From: Bacteroidetes bacterium GWF2_33_16
Lineage (GTDB): Bacteria; Bacteroidota; Bacteroidia; Bacteroidales; UBA12077
Direction of reading: 5' to 3'
Assembly: GCA_001768565.1 (NCBI GenBank)
Contig: MEOE01000030.1
Coordinates: 1 to 64,000, forward strand
Length of the DNA stretch: 64,000 nucleotides
Below the pieces are notes generated by a model that ran no database searches, was not told the DNA's origin, and saw only the letters and a program-made list of their open reading frames with translations. Both the position numbers and the translations under genes were made by a program. Each line of letters starts with the position of its first letter. Position 1 is the stretch's first letter. Of the stretch, positions 17,344 through 24,662 are shown one piece after another.

Positions 17344-17923
17344 TTTCCCTAAAACCCATTTGCACTCAGTGGAAAAAGCGAGTGCTTTAGATAGTAAAGT
17401 TCGATTATTGCTTCAAAATCCCAGAAGAATATTAAGAAAAATTATACATCCTGGAATGACAGTTCTTGATTTAGGTTGTGGTACCGGATACTTCACATTG
17501 GAAATTGCAGAATTACTGGAGAAGAAAGGGAAGGTTATTGCCGCTGATGTTCAAAAAGGAATGCTTGATGTATTAATACTGAAATTGGGAAACAGCGAAT
17601 TACAAAAGCAAATCCAAATTCACAATAACCCAGAAAACACTCTCAATTTGACAGAAAAAGTTGATTTTATATTTGCTTTTTATGCTTTTCACGAAATGAA
17701 ATTTATTGACAATATTACAAATGACCTTCAAAAAATATTAAAGACAGAGACCAATATTTTAATTTCTGAACAGAAATTTCATGTTTCAAAGTATGCATTC
17801 AATGCAATAATCCAAAAATTAGAAAATATTGGATTTGAAGTTTATAAACGACCTAAAATATTTTTAAGCAGAACAGCAATAATGAAAATAAAAACACAAA
17901 CCCCCGTCATTTTATATAAATAA
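17336..17923 (+). CDS. class I SAM-dependent methyltransferase
   Basis: 195 residues. Motif I VLDLGCGTGYFTLEIAELL binds S-adenosylmethionine, followed by the acidic strand-2 end VIAADVQKGML and motif IV DFIFAFYAFHEM. It resembles UbiE/Methyltransf_25 proteins, and the substrate is unknown. It overlaps the upstream membrane-protein gene by 8 bp. Two hairpins follow its stop codon. Confidence 0.88.
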   Translation: MNNFPKTHLHSVEKASALDSKVRLLLQNPRRILRKIIHPGMTVLDLGCGTGYFTLEIAELLEKKGKVIAADVQKGMLDVLILKLGNSELQKQIQIHNNPENTLNLTEKVDFIFAFYAFHEMKFIDNITNDLQKILKTETNILISEQKFHVSKYAFNAIIQKLENIGFEVYKRPKIFLSRTAIMKIKTQTPVILYK

Positions 17924-17925
17924 TG

Positions 17926-17982
17926 GCAGGATTTGTAAATTTTATCGATCCTGCTTGTATACTATTATGTTGAAATAGTATA
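17926..17982 (+). terminator. two tandem hairpins after the methyltransferase gene
   Basis: The first has arms GCAGGAT (17926-17932) and ATCCTGC (17948-17954). The second has arms TATACTATT (17958-17966) and AATAGTATA (17974-17982). Neither is followed by a long T-run, so they may end the unit inefficiently or act as RNA stabilisers. Confidence 0.4.
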
Positions 17983-18043
17983 ATTTCAAATTCTCTTATA
18001 TGCAATGGAAACAGAAGGAATATCGAATATTAAATAGTAGACT

Positions 18044-18973
18044 ATGAAAATTGGAATAATAGGAACTGGAGGAGTCGGTGGATACTTTGGTGCTAGATTA
18101 GCTTCATCAGGGAATCAAGTGACTTTTATCGCCAGAGGAAAACATCTTGAGGCTATTAAAAAAAACGGATTATTGATTAAAAGTATAAAAGGAGATATTA
18201 CTATTAATCCTGCAGTAGCATCTGATAAACTAAATGATATTGCAGATTGTGAATTGATAATTTTCGGAACAAAAGCTTATCAAATAAAAGATATCGCAAA
18301 AGTTTTAGCGAAATGCTTAAATAAAAATGCTATGATTTTACCTCTGCAAAATGGTGTATTAGCAATTGAAGAACTAACCCAGTATTTCGATAGAAAACAA
18401 ATTCTTGGCGGATTGTGTATGATTTTTAGTCGAATTGAGTCTCCTGGTATAATCAATCATATGGGTCTTGAACCATCAATTACATTTGGAGAAATTGATA
18501 AAACTAACAAAGAACGTACATTAAAATTAAAAACGATTTTTGAAAACGCAGAGATTAGGTGCACATTAACTGATGAAATTGAGGTTGCATTATGGAAAAA
18601 GTTTATGCTAATTTGTTTAAGCGGTTTTGGTGCTATTTCAAATTCAGGATATGGACTAGTCAGAGAAACACCAGAAACTCGACAGATGTTAATTGACTCA
18701 TTGACAGAGGTTGGTATGATAGCAAAAGTTAAAAATATAAAACTAGATATCGATATAATAGATAAATCAATAGCAATTGTAGATACATACCCGGCAGATT
18801 CTATGTCATCTTTATCTAGAGATGTATTGAGCGGTAAACAATCAGAAATTGAATATCAAAATGGAACAGTAGTTAGATTAGGAAAAGAACTTGGAATTGA
18901 TACACCAGTTAATAAATTTATATATGGATTTGTTAAATTATTAGAAAAAAAGTACAAAAACCAAAGCGTGTAA
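18044..18973 (+). CDS. 2-dehydropantoate 2-reductase-family protein (PanE/ApbA), copy 1
   Basis: 309 residues. The N-terminus GIIGTGGVGGYFGARLASSG is the NADPH-binding Rossmann loop of the ketopantoate reductase family, followed by VTFIARGKHLEAI. The catalytic-type lysine is expected in VALWKKFMLICLSG, and the C-terminal helical domain includes SSLSRDVLSGKQSEIEYQNG. The family includes true PanE (pantothenate synthesis) and relatives with other 2-oxo acid substrates. Two copies in one window (see 55596) argue that at least one is not the housekeeping panE. Confidence 0.88.
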   Translation: MKIGIIGTGGVGGYFGARLASSGNQVTFIARGKHLEAIKKNGLLIKSIKGDITINPAVASDKLNDIADCELIIFGTKAYQIKDIAKVLAKCLNKNAMILPLQNGVLAIEELTQYFDRKQILGGLCMIFSRIESPGIINHMGLEPSITFGEIDKTNKERTLKLKTIFENAEIRCTLTDEIEVALWKKFMLICLSGFGAISNSGYGLVRETPETRQMLIDSLTEVGMIAKVKNIKLDIDIIDKSIAIVDTYPADSMSSLSRDVLSGKQSEIEYQNGTVVRLGKELGIDTPVNKFIYGFVKLLEKKYKNQSV

Positions 18974-19013
18974 ATATCGATCAAAAAACTTTAGTTAATT
19001 AAAAAATTAAATC

Positions 19014-19829
19014 ATGCGCATATTCACAGTAGATTCGTTTACTGACAAACCTTTTACTGGTAATCCTGCAGGAGTTTGTATTTTAGAGAGTGATTACTCT
19101 GATGATCTCTATCAGAAAATAGCTAGAGAAATCAATTACTCTGAAACTGCCTTTCTTGTTAAACAAAATAATAATTTTAGGATTAGGTGGTTTACACCAA
19201 AAGCAGAAGTAAACTTATGTGGGCATGCCACATTAGCAGCCGCTCAGATACTTTATGAATATCAAAATTATGATCCTTTAGAAGAAATTAGATTTGATTC
19301 AAATAGTGGTATTCTAATTGCCAAGAAAAAAGGTGATAAAATTGAGTTAAATTTTCCTCAATTGTTTGTGAACAAAACAAATAGTAATGAGATTCTGGAA
19401 AAGGCATTTGATATTAGACCAACATATGTTGGAAAAAACAATAATAGGTACTTAATCGAAATCGATGATTATGAGAAGTTGCCAAATATTAAACCAAACT
19501 TTCAATTACTAAATTCTCTGGATTTAGGAAGATTTATAATTACTGCGGCATCCAAAAATCCAGACTATGATTTCATTTCAAGATATTTTGCGCCTGGTGT
19601 TGGCGTACTTGAAGATCCTGTGACAGGTACGGCGCATTGTTATTTGGCACCATATTGGGGACAAAAACTTAATAAAACAGTAATGACTGGATTTCAAGCG
19701 TCTGAAAGATCAGGAACTATTGAATGTGAATTAATTGAAAATAACAGGGTGCTATTTAGGGCAAAAGCAATAGTTATGCATGAGTTAATACCTAAATGGA
19801 CAAAAAATTTATTGGATTTTGTAAAGTAA
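19014..19829 (+). CDS. PhzF-family isomerase
   Basis: 271 residues. FTVDSFTDKPFTGNPAGVCIL, the glutamate in NYSETAFL and NLCGHATLAAAQIL are the hallmark elements of the PhzF/diaminopimelate-epimerase fold; the SETAF glutamate is the catalytic residue in PhzF. The C-terminal domain contains GVGVLEDPVTGTAHCYLAPYW. Despite the name, most PhzF homologues are not linked to phenazine synthesis, and no other phenazine genes are nearby. It lies 40 bp after the PanE-like gene. Confidence 0.9.
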   Translation: MRIFTVDSFTDKPFTGNPAGVCILESDYSDDLYQKIAREINYSETAFLVKQNNNFRIRWFTPKAEVNLCGHATLAAAQILYEYQNYDPLEEIRFDSNSGILIAKKKGDKIELNFPQLFVNKTNSNEILEKAFDIRPTYVGKNNNRYLIEIDDYEKLPNIKPNFQLLNSLDLGRFIITAASKNPDYDFISRYFAPGVGVLEDPVTGTAHCYLAPYWGQKLNKTVMTGFQASERSGTIECELIENNRVLFRAKAIVMHELIPKWTKNLLDFVK

Positions 19830-19847
19830 ATGCATCATTATGCAAAA

Positions 19848-19868
19848 AAATGTGACCCAAACACATTT
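19848..19868. terminator. possible convergent terminator
   Basis: The arms AAATGTG (19848-19854) and CACATTT (19862-19868) form a 7 bp stem with a 7 nt loop, between the converging PhzF and XRE genes. It is short and weak. Confidence 0.35.
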
Positions 19869-19909
19869 CTGTATCTGGGTAACCAGAACATTTGCATTAG
19901 GTGTTTTAG

Positions 19910-20119
19910 TTACTTTAGTTCTTTAGATTCAACTGGTGACAATTCGTGTCCAAATAAGGCTAAAACCTGATTTACTTTATCCATTCGGAGGGATTCTTTC
20001 CCCTGCTCCAAATCACGAATAAATCTTAGTCCTACTCCTGCTTTTTCGGCAAGACTCTCTTGTGTTAATCCAAGAATTTTACGACGTTCTTTTACAAATT
20101 TTGCTAAATCTTTTTTCAT
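19910..20119 (-). CDS. solitary XRE-family (HipB-like) regulator
   Basis: 69 residues forming a single helix-turn-helix domain: FVKERRKILGLTQESLAEKAGVGLRFIRDLEQG is the classic XRE/Cro pattern, as in HipB antitoxins. Upstream of it are three regularly spaced palindromes (20123, 20163, 20204), the nearest only 4 bp from the start codon, so autorepression is very likely. A HipA kinase gene would be expected directly downstream but is absent; the neighbour there is the convergent PhzF gene. It may be an orphan antitoxin or an independent regulator. Confidence 0.88.
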   Translation of the reverse strand: MKKDLAKFVKERRKILGLTQESLAEKAGVGLRFIRDLEQGKESLRMDKVNQVLALFGHELSPVESKELK

Positions 20120-20122
20120 GAC

Positions 20123-20140
20123 TATACCTTATCGGGTATA
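20123..20140. promoter_or_regulatory. XRE operator O1
   Basis: TATACCTTATCGGGTATA, a perfect TATACC-N6-GGTATA palindrome, 4 bp upstream of the start codon of the XRE gene (minus strand). Confidence 0.8.
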
Positions 20141-20162
20141 AAATTAAACAATATTACAATAT

Positions 20163-20180
20163 TATACCTTTTCGGGTATA
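20163..20180. promoter_or_regulatory. XRE operator O2
   Basis: TATACCTTTTCGGGTATA, with the same TATACC-N6-GGTATA arms. It starts 40 bp from O1, about four helical turns, so proteins bound at both would lie on the same DNA face. Confidence 0.8.
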
Positions 20181-20203
20181 ATAACAAGTATTTAATAGAA
20201 AAT

Positions 20204-20221
20204 TATATCAGATCGGGTATA
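20204..20221. promoter_or_regulatory. XRE operator O3
   Basis: TATATCAGATCGGGTATA starts 41 bp from O2. One arm is changed (TATATC instead of TATACC), which suggests a weaker site. Confidence 0.7.
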
Positions 20222-20523
20222 ATTTTTAGATATTTTAGATAGGAGATGTGAAACATCAGTTGTGTATTGTGAGTTGTGAGTTTTGAAAAATAGAATTTCA
20301 CTAGTCACAAATCACCGATCACTATTTGCCGATACAGAAAGTAATTATTTATTTTATATAACTGTATTACTGATTATTACGAAATTGCAAATTTAAAAAT
20401 AGTGTAAAATAGTTGTAAAGAATATGCCCTAATCCTGATATTTTTGACCCAGTTATCGATTCCTTTAATCAGTTTAAATTTATAAAAAAGCATTGTTGCC
20501 AACTTAAACTACATTTTAAAACG

Positions 20524-20985
20524 CTATCTAAAGCCATACTTAAATAAAAAATTATCTACTTCTTTTGAAGTTACATCCCAAGCATAAATATTATTACAAT
20601 GATTACTTAATAAAAATATAAGACAATTTAAAAATACTGCCTTACCATATCCATTATTACGATATTCCTTTGATGTATGCCATAAATTAATCATTCGTCC
20701 ATCATAATAATTATTACTTAAAATTGAGGAGATAACTTTATTTTCTTTTAATGCTATAGAATAGATTATGTCCTTATTTTTAGAAATATTATTTTTCCAT
20801 GATTCAAAGGTTAATAGGTTATCAGGATGAATATTCTTTTCATTCTGATAATAAGATTCAAGATACTTTTCTGGAATTTCTTTCCAAATTACTATTTCAC
20901 AATCTGAAATGGAATCTTTCAGAGCATTTAAATCATAATTTATCTTATTTATAATATCAGGTTCTACTTTTAATGTCCTATCCAT
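20524..20985 (-). CDS. GNAT-family acetyltransferase
   Basis: 153 residues from the ATG at 20985; a TTG two codons upstream is less likely. The C-terminal half LWHTSKEYRNNGYGKAVFLNCL is the acetyl-CoA-binding motif A (R-x-x-G-x-G/A as RNNGYGK), followed by IYAWDVTSKEVDNFLFKYGFR, the typical motif B ending in YGF. It ends right after motif B, slightly short for the family. The substrate is unknown. It lies 46 bp downstream of the zinc-ribbon gene on the same strand and is probably cotranscribed. Confidence 0.85.
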   Translation of the reverse strand: MDRTLKVEPDIINKINYDLNALKDSISDCEIVIWKEIPEKYLESYYQNEKNIHPDNLLTFESWKNNISKNKDIIYSIALKENKVISSILSNNYYDGRMINLWHTSKEYRNNGYGKAVFLNCLIFLLSNHCNNIYAWDVTSKEVDNFLFKYGFR

Positions 20986-21031
20986 GTGCAATAATTTTGT
21001 TTAACATCTTAATGTAAAATACCTTTTATTC

Positions 21032-21586
21032 TTAATCTTCAAATAAATTTAGTTGATTAGTATCAATCTTGTTTCGTATTTTACTCACTCTAGAACGAAT
21101 CTCTGCTTCCCATTCTCGACCAACATTATTTCGCCACCATATCTTTTTATGCGATCCAGGAGTAACATTATATGGAGTAAGTTCACCATTTTTAGTAGGG
21201 TGCCACTCTTTTGATAATTTTGGATATAAGGTTGCTAAACAATTAGTTTCATCAACTTGTCTATTTGCACAGATAGGGCAATTTATACCTGATGCTCTTG
21301 AATATATTGCAGCAATCCACTCAAGACCACACTTTCCTTTCCACCATATTTTTTTATGCGATCCTGGTGAAAACTGACTCGGAAGATATGTTTCATTTTT
21401 ATCTGGATGCCATTCATTCACAAGATCTGGATATAAAAAACTGATAGATTTTTCATAAGAAATTGTATTCTTATTAGATTGCATTTTATCGAAATCATCA
21501 CCAGCAATCCATTTATTGTTTTGAAAATATTTTTTAATATTATTAGAAATATGATTATCCTCAATTTTACAATTACTTTGAATCAT
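21032..21586 (-). CDS. treble-clef (DUF4379-type) protein with C-terminal clamp-binding motif
   Basis: 184 residues. Two repeats of the DUF4379 treble-clef type are visible: LYPDLVNEWHPDKN...PGSHKKIWWKGKCGLEW with GINCPICANRQ, and LYPKLSKEWHPTKN...PGSHKKIWWRNNVGREW. The second lacks its CPxC cysteines and ends instead in RNKIDTNQLNLFED. QLNLF fits the bacterial sliding-clamp (DnaN) binding consensus QL[S/D]LF, here at the extreme C-terminus where such motifs normally act. DUF4379 repeats occur in putative nuclease-associated proteins. A role at replicating or repaired DNA is inferred from the motif alone. Confidence 0.8.
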   Translation of the reverse strand: MIQSNCKIEDNHISNNIKKYFQNNKWIAGDDFDKMQSNKNTISYEKSISFLYPDLVNEWHPDKNETYLPSQFSPGSHKKIWWKGKCGLEWIAAIYSRASGINCPICANRQVDETNCLATLYPKLSKEWHPTKNGELTPYNVTPGSHKKIWWRNNVGREWEAEIRSRVSKIRNKIDTNQLNLFED

Positions 21587-21630
21587 TTCTAATGACCATT
21601 TTATAAATTGATCTAAAATTAATGATATTC

Positions 21631-21737
21631 GTTAAACAAAACCTCTTTTCTATTAAAAATTAGCCATTTAGACCAAATATTCTTAGAAGTAGCAGTTTTC
21701 AATAATAAGTCTCTTTTTTGCTAAAATCTGACCCCGT
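21631..21737. repeat. diverged dispersed repeat, copy 2
   Basis: Aligns with 3971-4079, from GTTAAACAAAACCTCTTTTC to GCTAAAATCTGACCCCGT. It is followed by a short hairpin (GCTTTAT / ATAAAGC) and then directly by the second GIY-YIG cassette, 38 bp further on. Confidence 0.6.
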
Positions 21738-21775
21738 GCTTTATATGTTATAAAGCATAAAAGCAAAATAAATTA

Positions 21776-21815
21776 GGCAACAGGACAAAAACGCACGTTT
21801 TTTTTCCCTGTTGCC
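21776..21815 (-). terminator. hairpin terminator of GIY-YIG copy 2
   Basis: The arms GGCAACAGG..AAAAA (from 21776) and TTTTTCCCTGTTGCC (ending 21815) form a long stem about 55 bp beyond the gene's stop codon. It is equivalent to the hairpin at 8245-8283. Confidence 0.6.
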
Positions 21816-21870
21816 TTTTTAGGTTAGGTATAAACTAAGTCATATATAGGCAATCTAGCAGGCATTAATA

Positions 21871-22221
21871 TCAGTCAAATTTTGCATTGAAAAGATGTTT
21901 CAATTTACCGATTTTATCATGGTAATCACCTGCAAGATACCCTCCATTAATATTTTCGATACCATGCTTTTTCATTAATTGCCGAGCTTTCTTAGTTTCA
22001 ATTCTCTCAGCTTGTTTTCTATCGGTTGTTCTTAGTAGTTTTTGTTCGATATGGATTATGGGAAGATTGTTTTTAACAAAGGGAGTTGTTTTACCATTTC
22101 TGTGGTCATCAAACCTTTGTTTAGTATTACTTGTAATGCCCACATAATATTTTCCATTCTGAAGAGTAAGTACGTACAAGTAAATAAATTTTTCTTCTAG
22201 TTTTTGTAATAAATTTTTCAT
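21871..22221 (-). CDS. GIY-YIG domain protein, copy 2
   Basis: 116 residues, same length as and very similar to the product of 8339-8689, with differences such as SNTKQRFDDHRNGKTTPF for SNRIHRFDDHRNGKTTFF. The signature YLYVLTLQNGKYYVGITSN and the AERIETK segment are intact, so both copies appear functional. The gene is again on the minus strand within an equivalent cassette. Confidence 0.85.
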   Translation of the reverse strand: MKNLLQKLEEKFIYLYVLTLQNGKYYVGITSNTKQRFDDHRNGKTTPFVKNNLPIIHIEQKLLRTTDRKQAERIETKKARQLMKKHGIENINGGYLAGDYHDKIGKLKHLFNAKFD

Positions 22222-22995
22222 GATCTTGGTTCCTCCAATTTTTAATTAATAATTCGGAACCAGACCACCGGAAATCCATTTTGATAACGAGCAATATAAA
22301 TTCATATAAATAGCTTTAGCGGCTTTATGCCGAATTTATTTGGTGCTTGTGAGTTCGCCTTGCGGGCTCATTTCAAAAGGATTTCCGAACTTTGTGAGGG
22401 ATTATTGAGGAAAACGAACCTGAAGTTGTTTTTTCACGTTGTCAAAGGTTTTTAAGAAATAAAGAATTTTAATTATAAAACAAGGTCTTTTATTTTTCAG
22501 GATTTACTTTTAGGCAAGAGGGGAAAAATAAAAGTCCTTGATCAAATAGGAAAAAGGCTCTTTTCAAAACTTGTTTTGAAATGGGCCTTTTTCAGGAAGG
22601 GTGCGATAAATCTAACTATTCTTTTGTCGTTAGAATTCCAACATCTCATTTAATTTATCTGAAGAATGTATTAATTGTCAATTTGCAAATATTAAGTTCT
22701 CAATCACTTAAACTCAAGATAGTAATATGTAAGTCTTGAGATATTATTTCCATGAGTTTATCCTTTTTTGAAGCAATTCATGTTCTAAATCTGGCTTGCA
22801 ATTTTGTTTAATGTTGTCAAGGTTAAATATTTTTAATATCCCCTTTATGATAAGAATAATTTTTTGAAAGCAGTAATCTAATCTAATAATTTTCTAATCC
22901 ATTTATTGAAATTATTTATTCCTGAATCGTGATTTCGGACTCATTTTATTTTCTTATTTATTTTTTTTGAGTTTTAAGAATTAATATTTTCAATA
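22222..22995. other. long non-coding stretch
   Basis: 774 bp. The left 200 bp is the non-coding part of the second GIY-YIG cassette, then the first copy of a dispersed hairpin repeat (22511-22610). The remaining ~385 bp is AT-rich with no gene recognised. Confidence 0.65.
22511..22610. repeat. dispersed hairpin repeat, copy A
   Basis: About 100 bp shared with 59444-59543. It contains AAAAGTCCTTGATCAAAT, then a 20 bp stem with one mismatch and a 2 nt loop (arms at 22551-22570 and 22573-22592, AAAAAGGC pairing with GCCTTTTT at the base), then CAGGAAGGGTGCGATAA. Conservation extends on both sides of the stem, so it is more than a simple terminator. Confidence 0.75.
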
Positions 22996-23142
22996 ATGAA
23001 AAAAATAATAATTACATCTGTCTGGTTAATATTGATTGGGAGCCAAATGTTCTCACAATCCATTCCTGCAGACAATTTATATTTGGGACATACTCCTCCG
23101 GGTGTTAACCAGCAACGATTTAATTTAGGCATTACAAAATAA
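22996..23142 (+). pseudogene. truncated SIPADSLYLGQ-family gene
   Basis: A 48-codon frame: MKKIIITSVWLILIGSQ gives a signal peptide, followed by SIPADNLYLGHTPPGVNQQR, and it stops after LGITK. It matches the first ~50 residues of the 299-residue protein encoded at 23658 (SIPADSLYLGQVLPGD) and of the one at 54417. The propeller domain is missing, so this is a truncated copy, although the short secreted peptide could still be made. Confidence 0.7.
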
Positions 23143-23186
23143 TAATAAACACTCCTAAAAAAATAAAACTTTTGCATTATAGAACT

Positions 23187-23597
23187 ATGGAAAATGTATT
23201 AAACAAGGTGGATTTAAAAAGCAACAATAGACCAATAAAGGTTTTAATTGTTGAAGACGATGAAACTTGGGCATCTTATCTTAGGGTATTATTTAGAAAA
23301 GTAAATTGTGAAATATTAAATGCAGTAAACGGAAAGGAAGCCATTACTATTTGTAAGCAGCATTCTGACATTGATTTGATTTTAATGGATATAAATATGC
23401 CTGAATTAAATGGATGCGAAGCTACTAGGCAAATTAGGAAATTCAACAAAGAAGTTATCATTATTGCTCAATCATCTGATCCTGATGAAGAAAAGGCTAT
23501 AAATGCTGGATTTAATAGTTTCATTTCTAAAGTCTTGTTAAAAAATCAATTACCTGTTTTAATATCAAAATATTGTAATTCAAAAATGAAATTGTAG
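23187..23597 (+). CDS. single-domain response regulator (CheY-like)
   Basis: 136 residues from the ATG at 23187. The receiver domain is complete: acidic pair in KVLIVEDDE, phospho-acceptor Asp in LILMDINMPELNG, the Ser position in IIAQSSD, and the Lys in FISKVLLKN. There is no output domain, so it likely acts by protein contact. No histidine kinase lies in the window, and its partner is unknown. It lies between the truncated and the full-length SIPADSLYLGQ genes, 60 bp before the latter. Confidence 0.9.
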   Translation: MENVLNKVDLKSNNRPIKVLIVEDDETWASYLRVLFRKVNCEILNAVNGKEAITICKQHSDIDLILMDINMPELNGCEATRQIRKFNKEVIIIAQSSDPDEEKAINAGFNSFISKVLLKNQLPVLISKYCNSKMKL

Positions 23598-23657
23598 ATT
23601 GTATCTTTATTTAAATAAAAGTGAAATTTAATTTCAATCTATCCAAATAATAAGATT

Positions 23658-24557
23658 ATGAAAACAATAATATTTTTAATTCAATTTACCCTTTTGATAA
23701 AAGCAAGTATGGCACAATCAATTCCTGCCGATAGTTTATACTTAGGGCAAGTGCTGCCTGGTGATACACCAATTATTTTTAAATTAGAGGTAACCAAAGG
23801 GTTAATTGCCGCAGAAAGAATTGCCATCACGTTCAATAACAAAGAGATATATTATGGAGAACTTGATAGTTGGCCACCCAAAATTCAAAGGATAAAGTGT
23901 TATAAGTATATTGATAATAAATGGAGGGGACCATTTGTTGCTTTCGAGGGATACATAGCTCCATCACTATCTGAAAATGACAGTATTATTTATATGCAGA
24001 AGAACATTAATTTAAACAATAACAGTATTTCTTGTACTTTTTACTCTTTACGAGAAAAAACTGGATGGACTAATCCAAAGAGGTTACTCTCTACTGATAA
24101 TGATACACATTATTTTCAAAAAACAAAACAAAACAATTTTTATACTGCATCCAGTCTACCAGATTCTTCTGGAAGTAATAGTGATCTTTGCAAACTTGTC
24201 ATTCATAATAATGATACTACAATTCAAAGTTTAGGGCCGCCAATAAATTCTTCTGCAACTGAAAATGATTTCTATATAGCAAAGGATGAATCATATATTA
24301 TCCTTTGTAGATTCAGTAATGGCTCAGCAAGTGATTTGTTTATTAGCTTTAGAAATAGTAACGGCGATTGGACAACCTCTATAAAGCTTGGAACCCTAAT
24401 TAATACACCAAATCCTAATTGGGAGGCTTGCCCCTATGTGACAAAAGATAATAAGTATCTATTTTTTATGCGCGGAGGTAATGACTTGTCTTCTTATTTT
24501 ATTTATTGGGTATCAATAGATAAGCTTATAAAAAGCCTTAAACCTTCAAAATCTTAG
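23658..24557 (+). CDS. secreted propeller-like protein, SIPADSLYLGQ family copy 1
   Basis: 299 residues with a signal peptide ending KASMAQ. After SIPADSLYLGQVLPGD come beta-rich repeats resembling PD40 propeller blades (AITFNNKEIYYGELDSW, PYVTKDNKYLFFMRGG, YIAKDESYIILCRFS). The protein is probably periplasmic or surface-exposed and binding rather than catalytic. Related products: 22996 (truncated), 54417 (with an extra C-terminal domain) and, more distantly, 14655. It precedes an esterase-like gene by 105 bp. Confidence 0.75.
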   Translation: MKTIIFLIQFTLLIKASMAQSIPADSLYLGQVLPGDTPIIFKLEVTKGLIAAERIAITFNNKEIYYGELDSWPPKIQRIKCYKYIDNKWRGPFVAFEGYIAPSLSENDSIIYMQKNINLNNNSISCTFYSLREKTGWTNPKRLLSTDNDTHYFQKTKQNNFYTASSLPDSSGSNSDLCKLVIHNNDTTIQSLGPPINSSATENDFYIAKDESYIILCRFSNGSASDLFISFRNSNGDWTTSIKLGTLINTPNPNWEACPYVTKDNKYLFFMRGGNDLSSYFIYWVSIDKLIKSLKPSKS

Positions 24558-24662
24558 TTCATTTATTTTAGTAGGTTTTAAAAATTGAATTGCCTACTGA
24601 TATTTCTTGGGTGACATTAAAACTAAATAAGAATAAAAAAGAATAAATTAGCACTTAACAAG

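Larger units (their letters stand above)
20120..20523. other. intergenic region holding the XRE operators
   Basis: 404 bp. The part next to the XRE gene (to 20221) carries three operators. The rest is AT-rich, with a short low-complexity patch of GTGAGTTGTGAGTTTTGA near 20269, and shows no gene. Confidence 0.65.
21776..22424. repeat. GIY-YIG cassette, copy 2
   Basis: A ~649 bp counterpart of 8245-8889 with the same order: hairpin, GIY-YIG gene, then conserved non-coding DNA ending GAGGAAAACGAACCTGAA. Both the coding and the non-coding parts are clearly alike. Confidence 0.8.

Noticed and set aside
19014..19829. Phenazine biosynthesis
   Set aside because: PhzF-family proteins are widespread; none of the other phz genes is present.
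19910..20119. HipBA toxin-antitoxin system
   Set aside because: Only the HipB-like half is present; no HipA kinase on either side.
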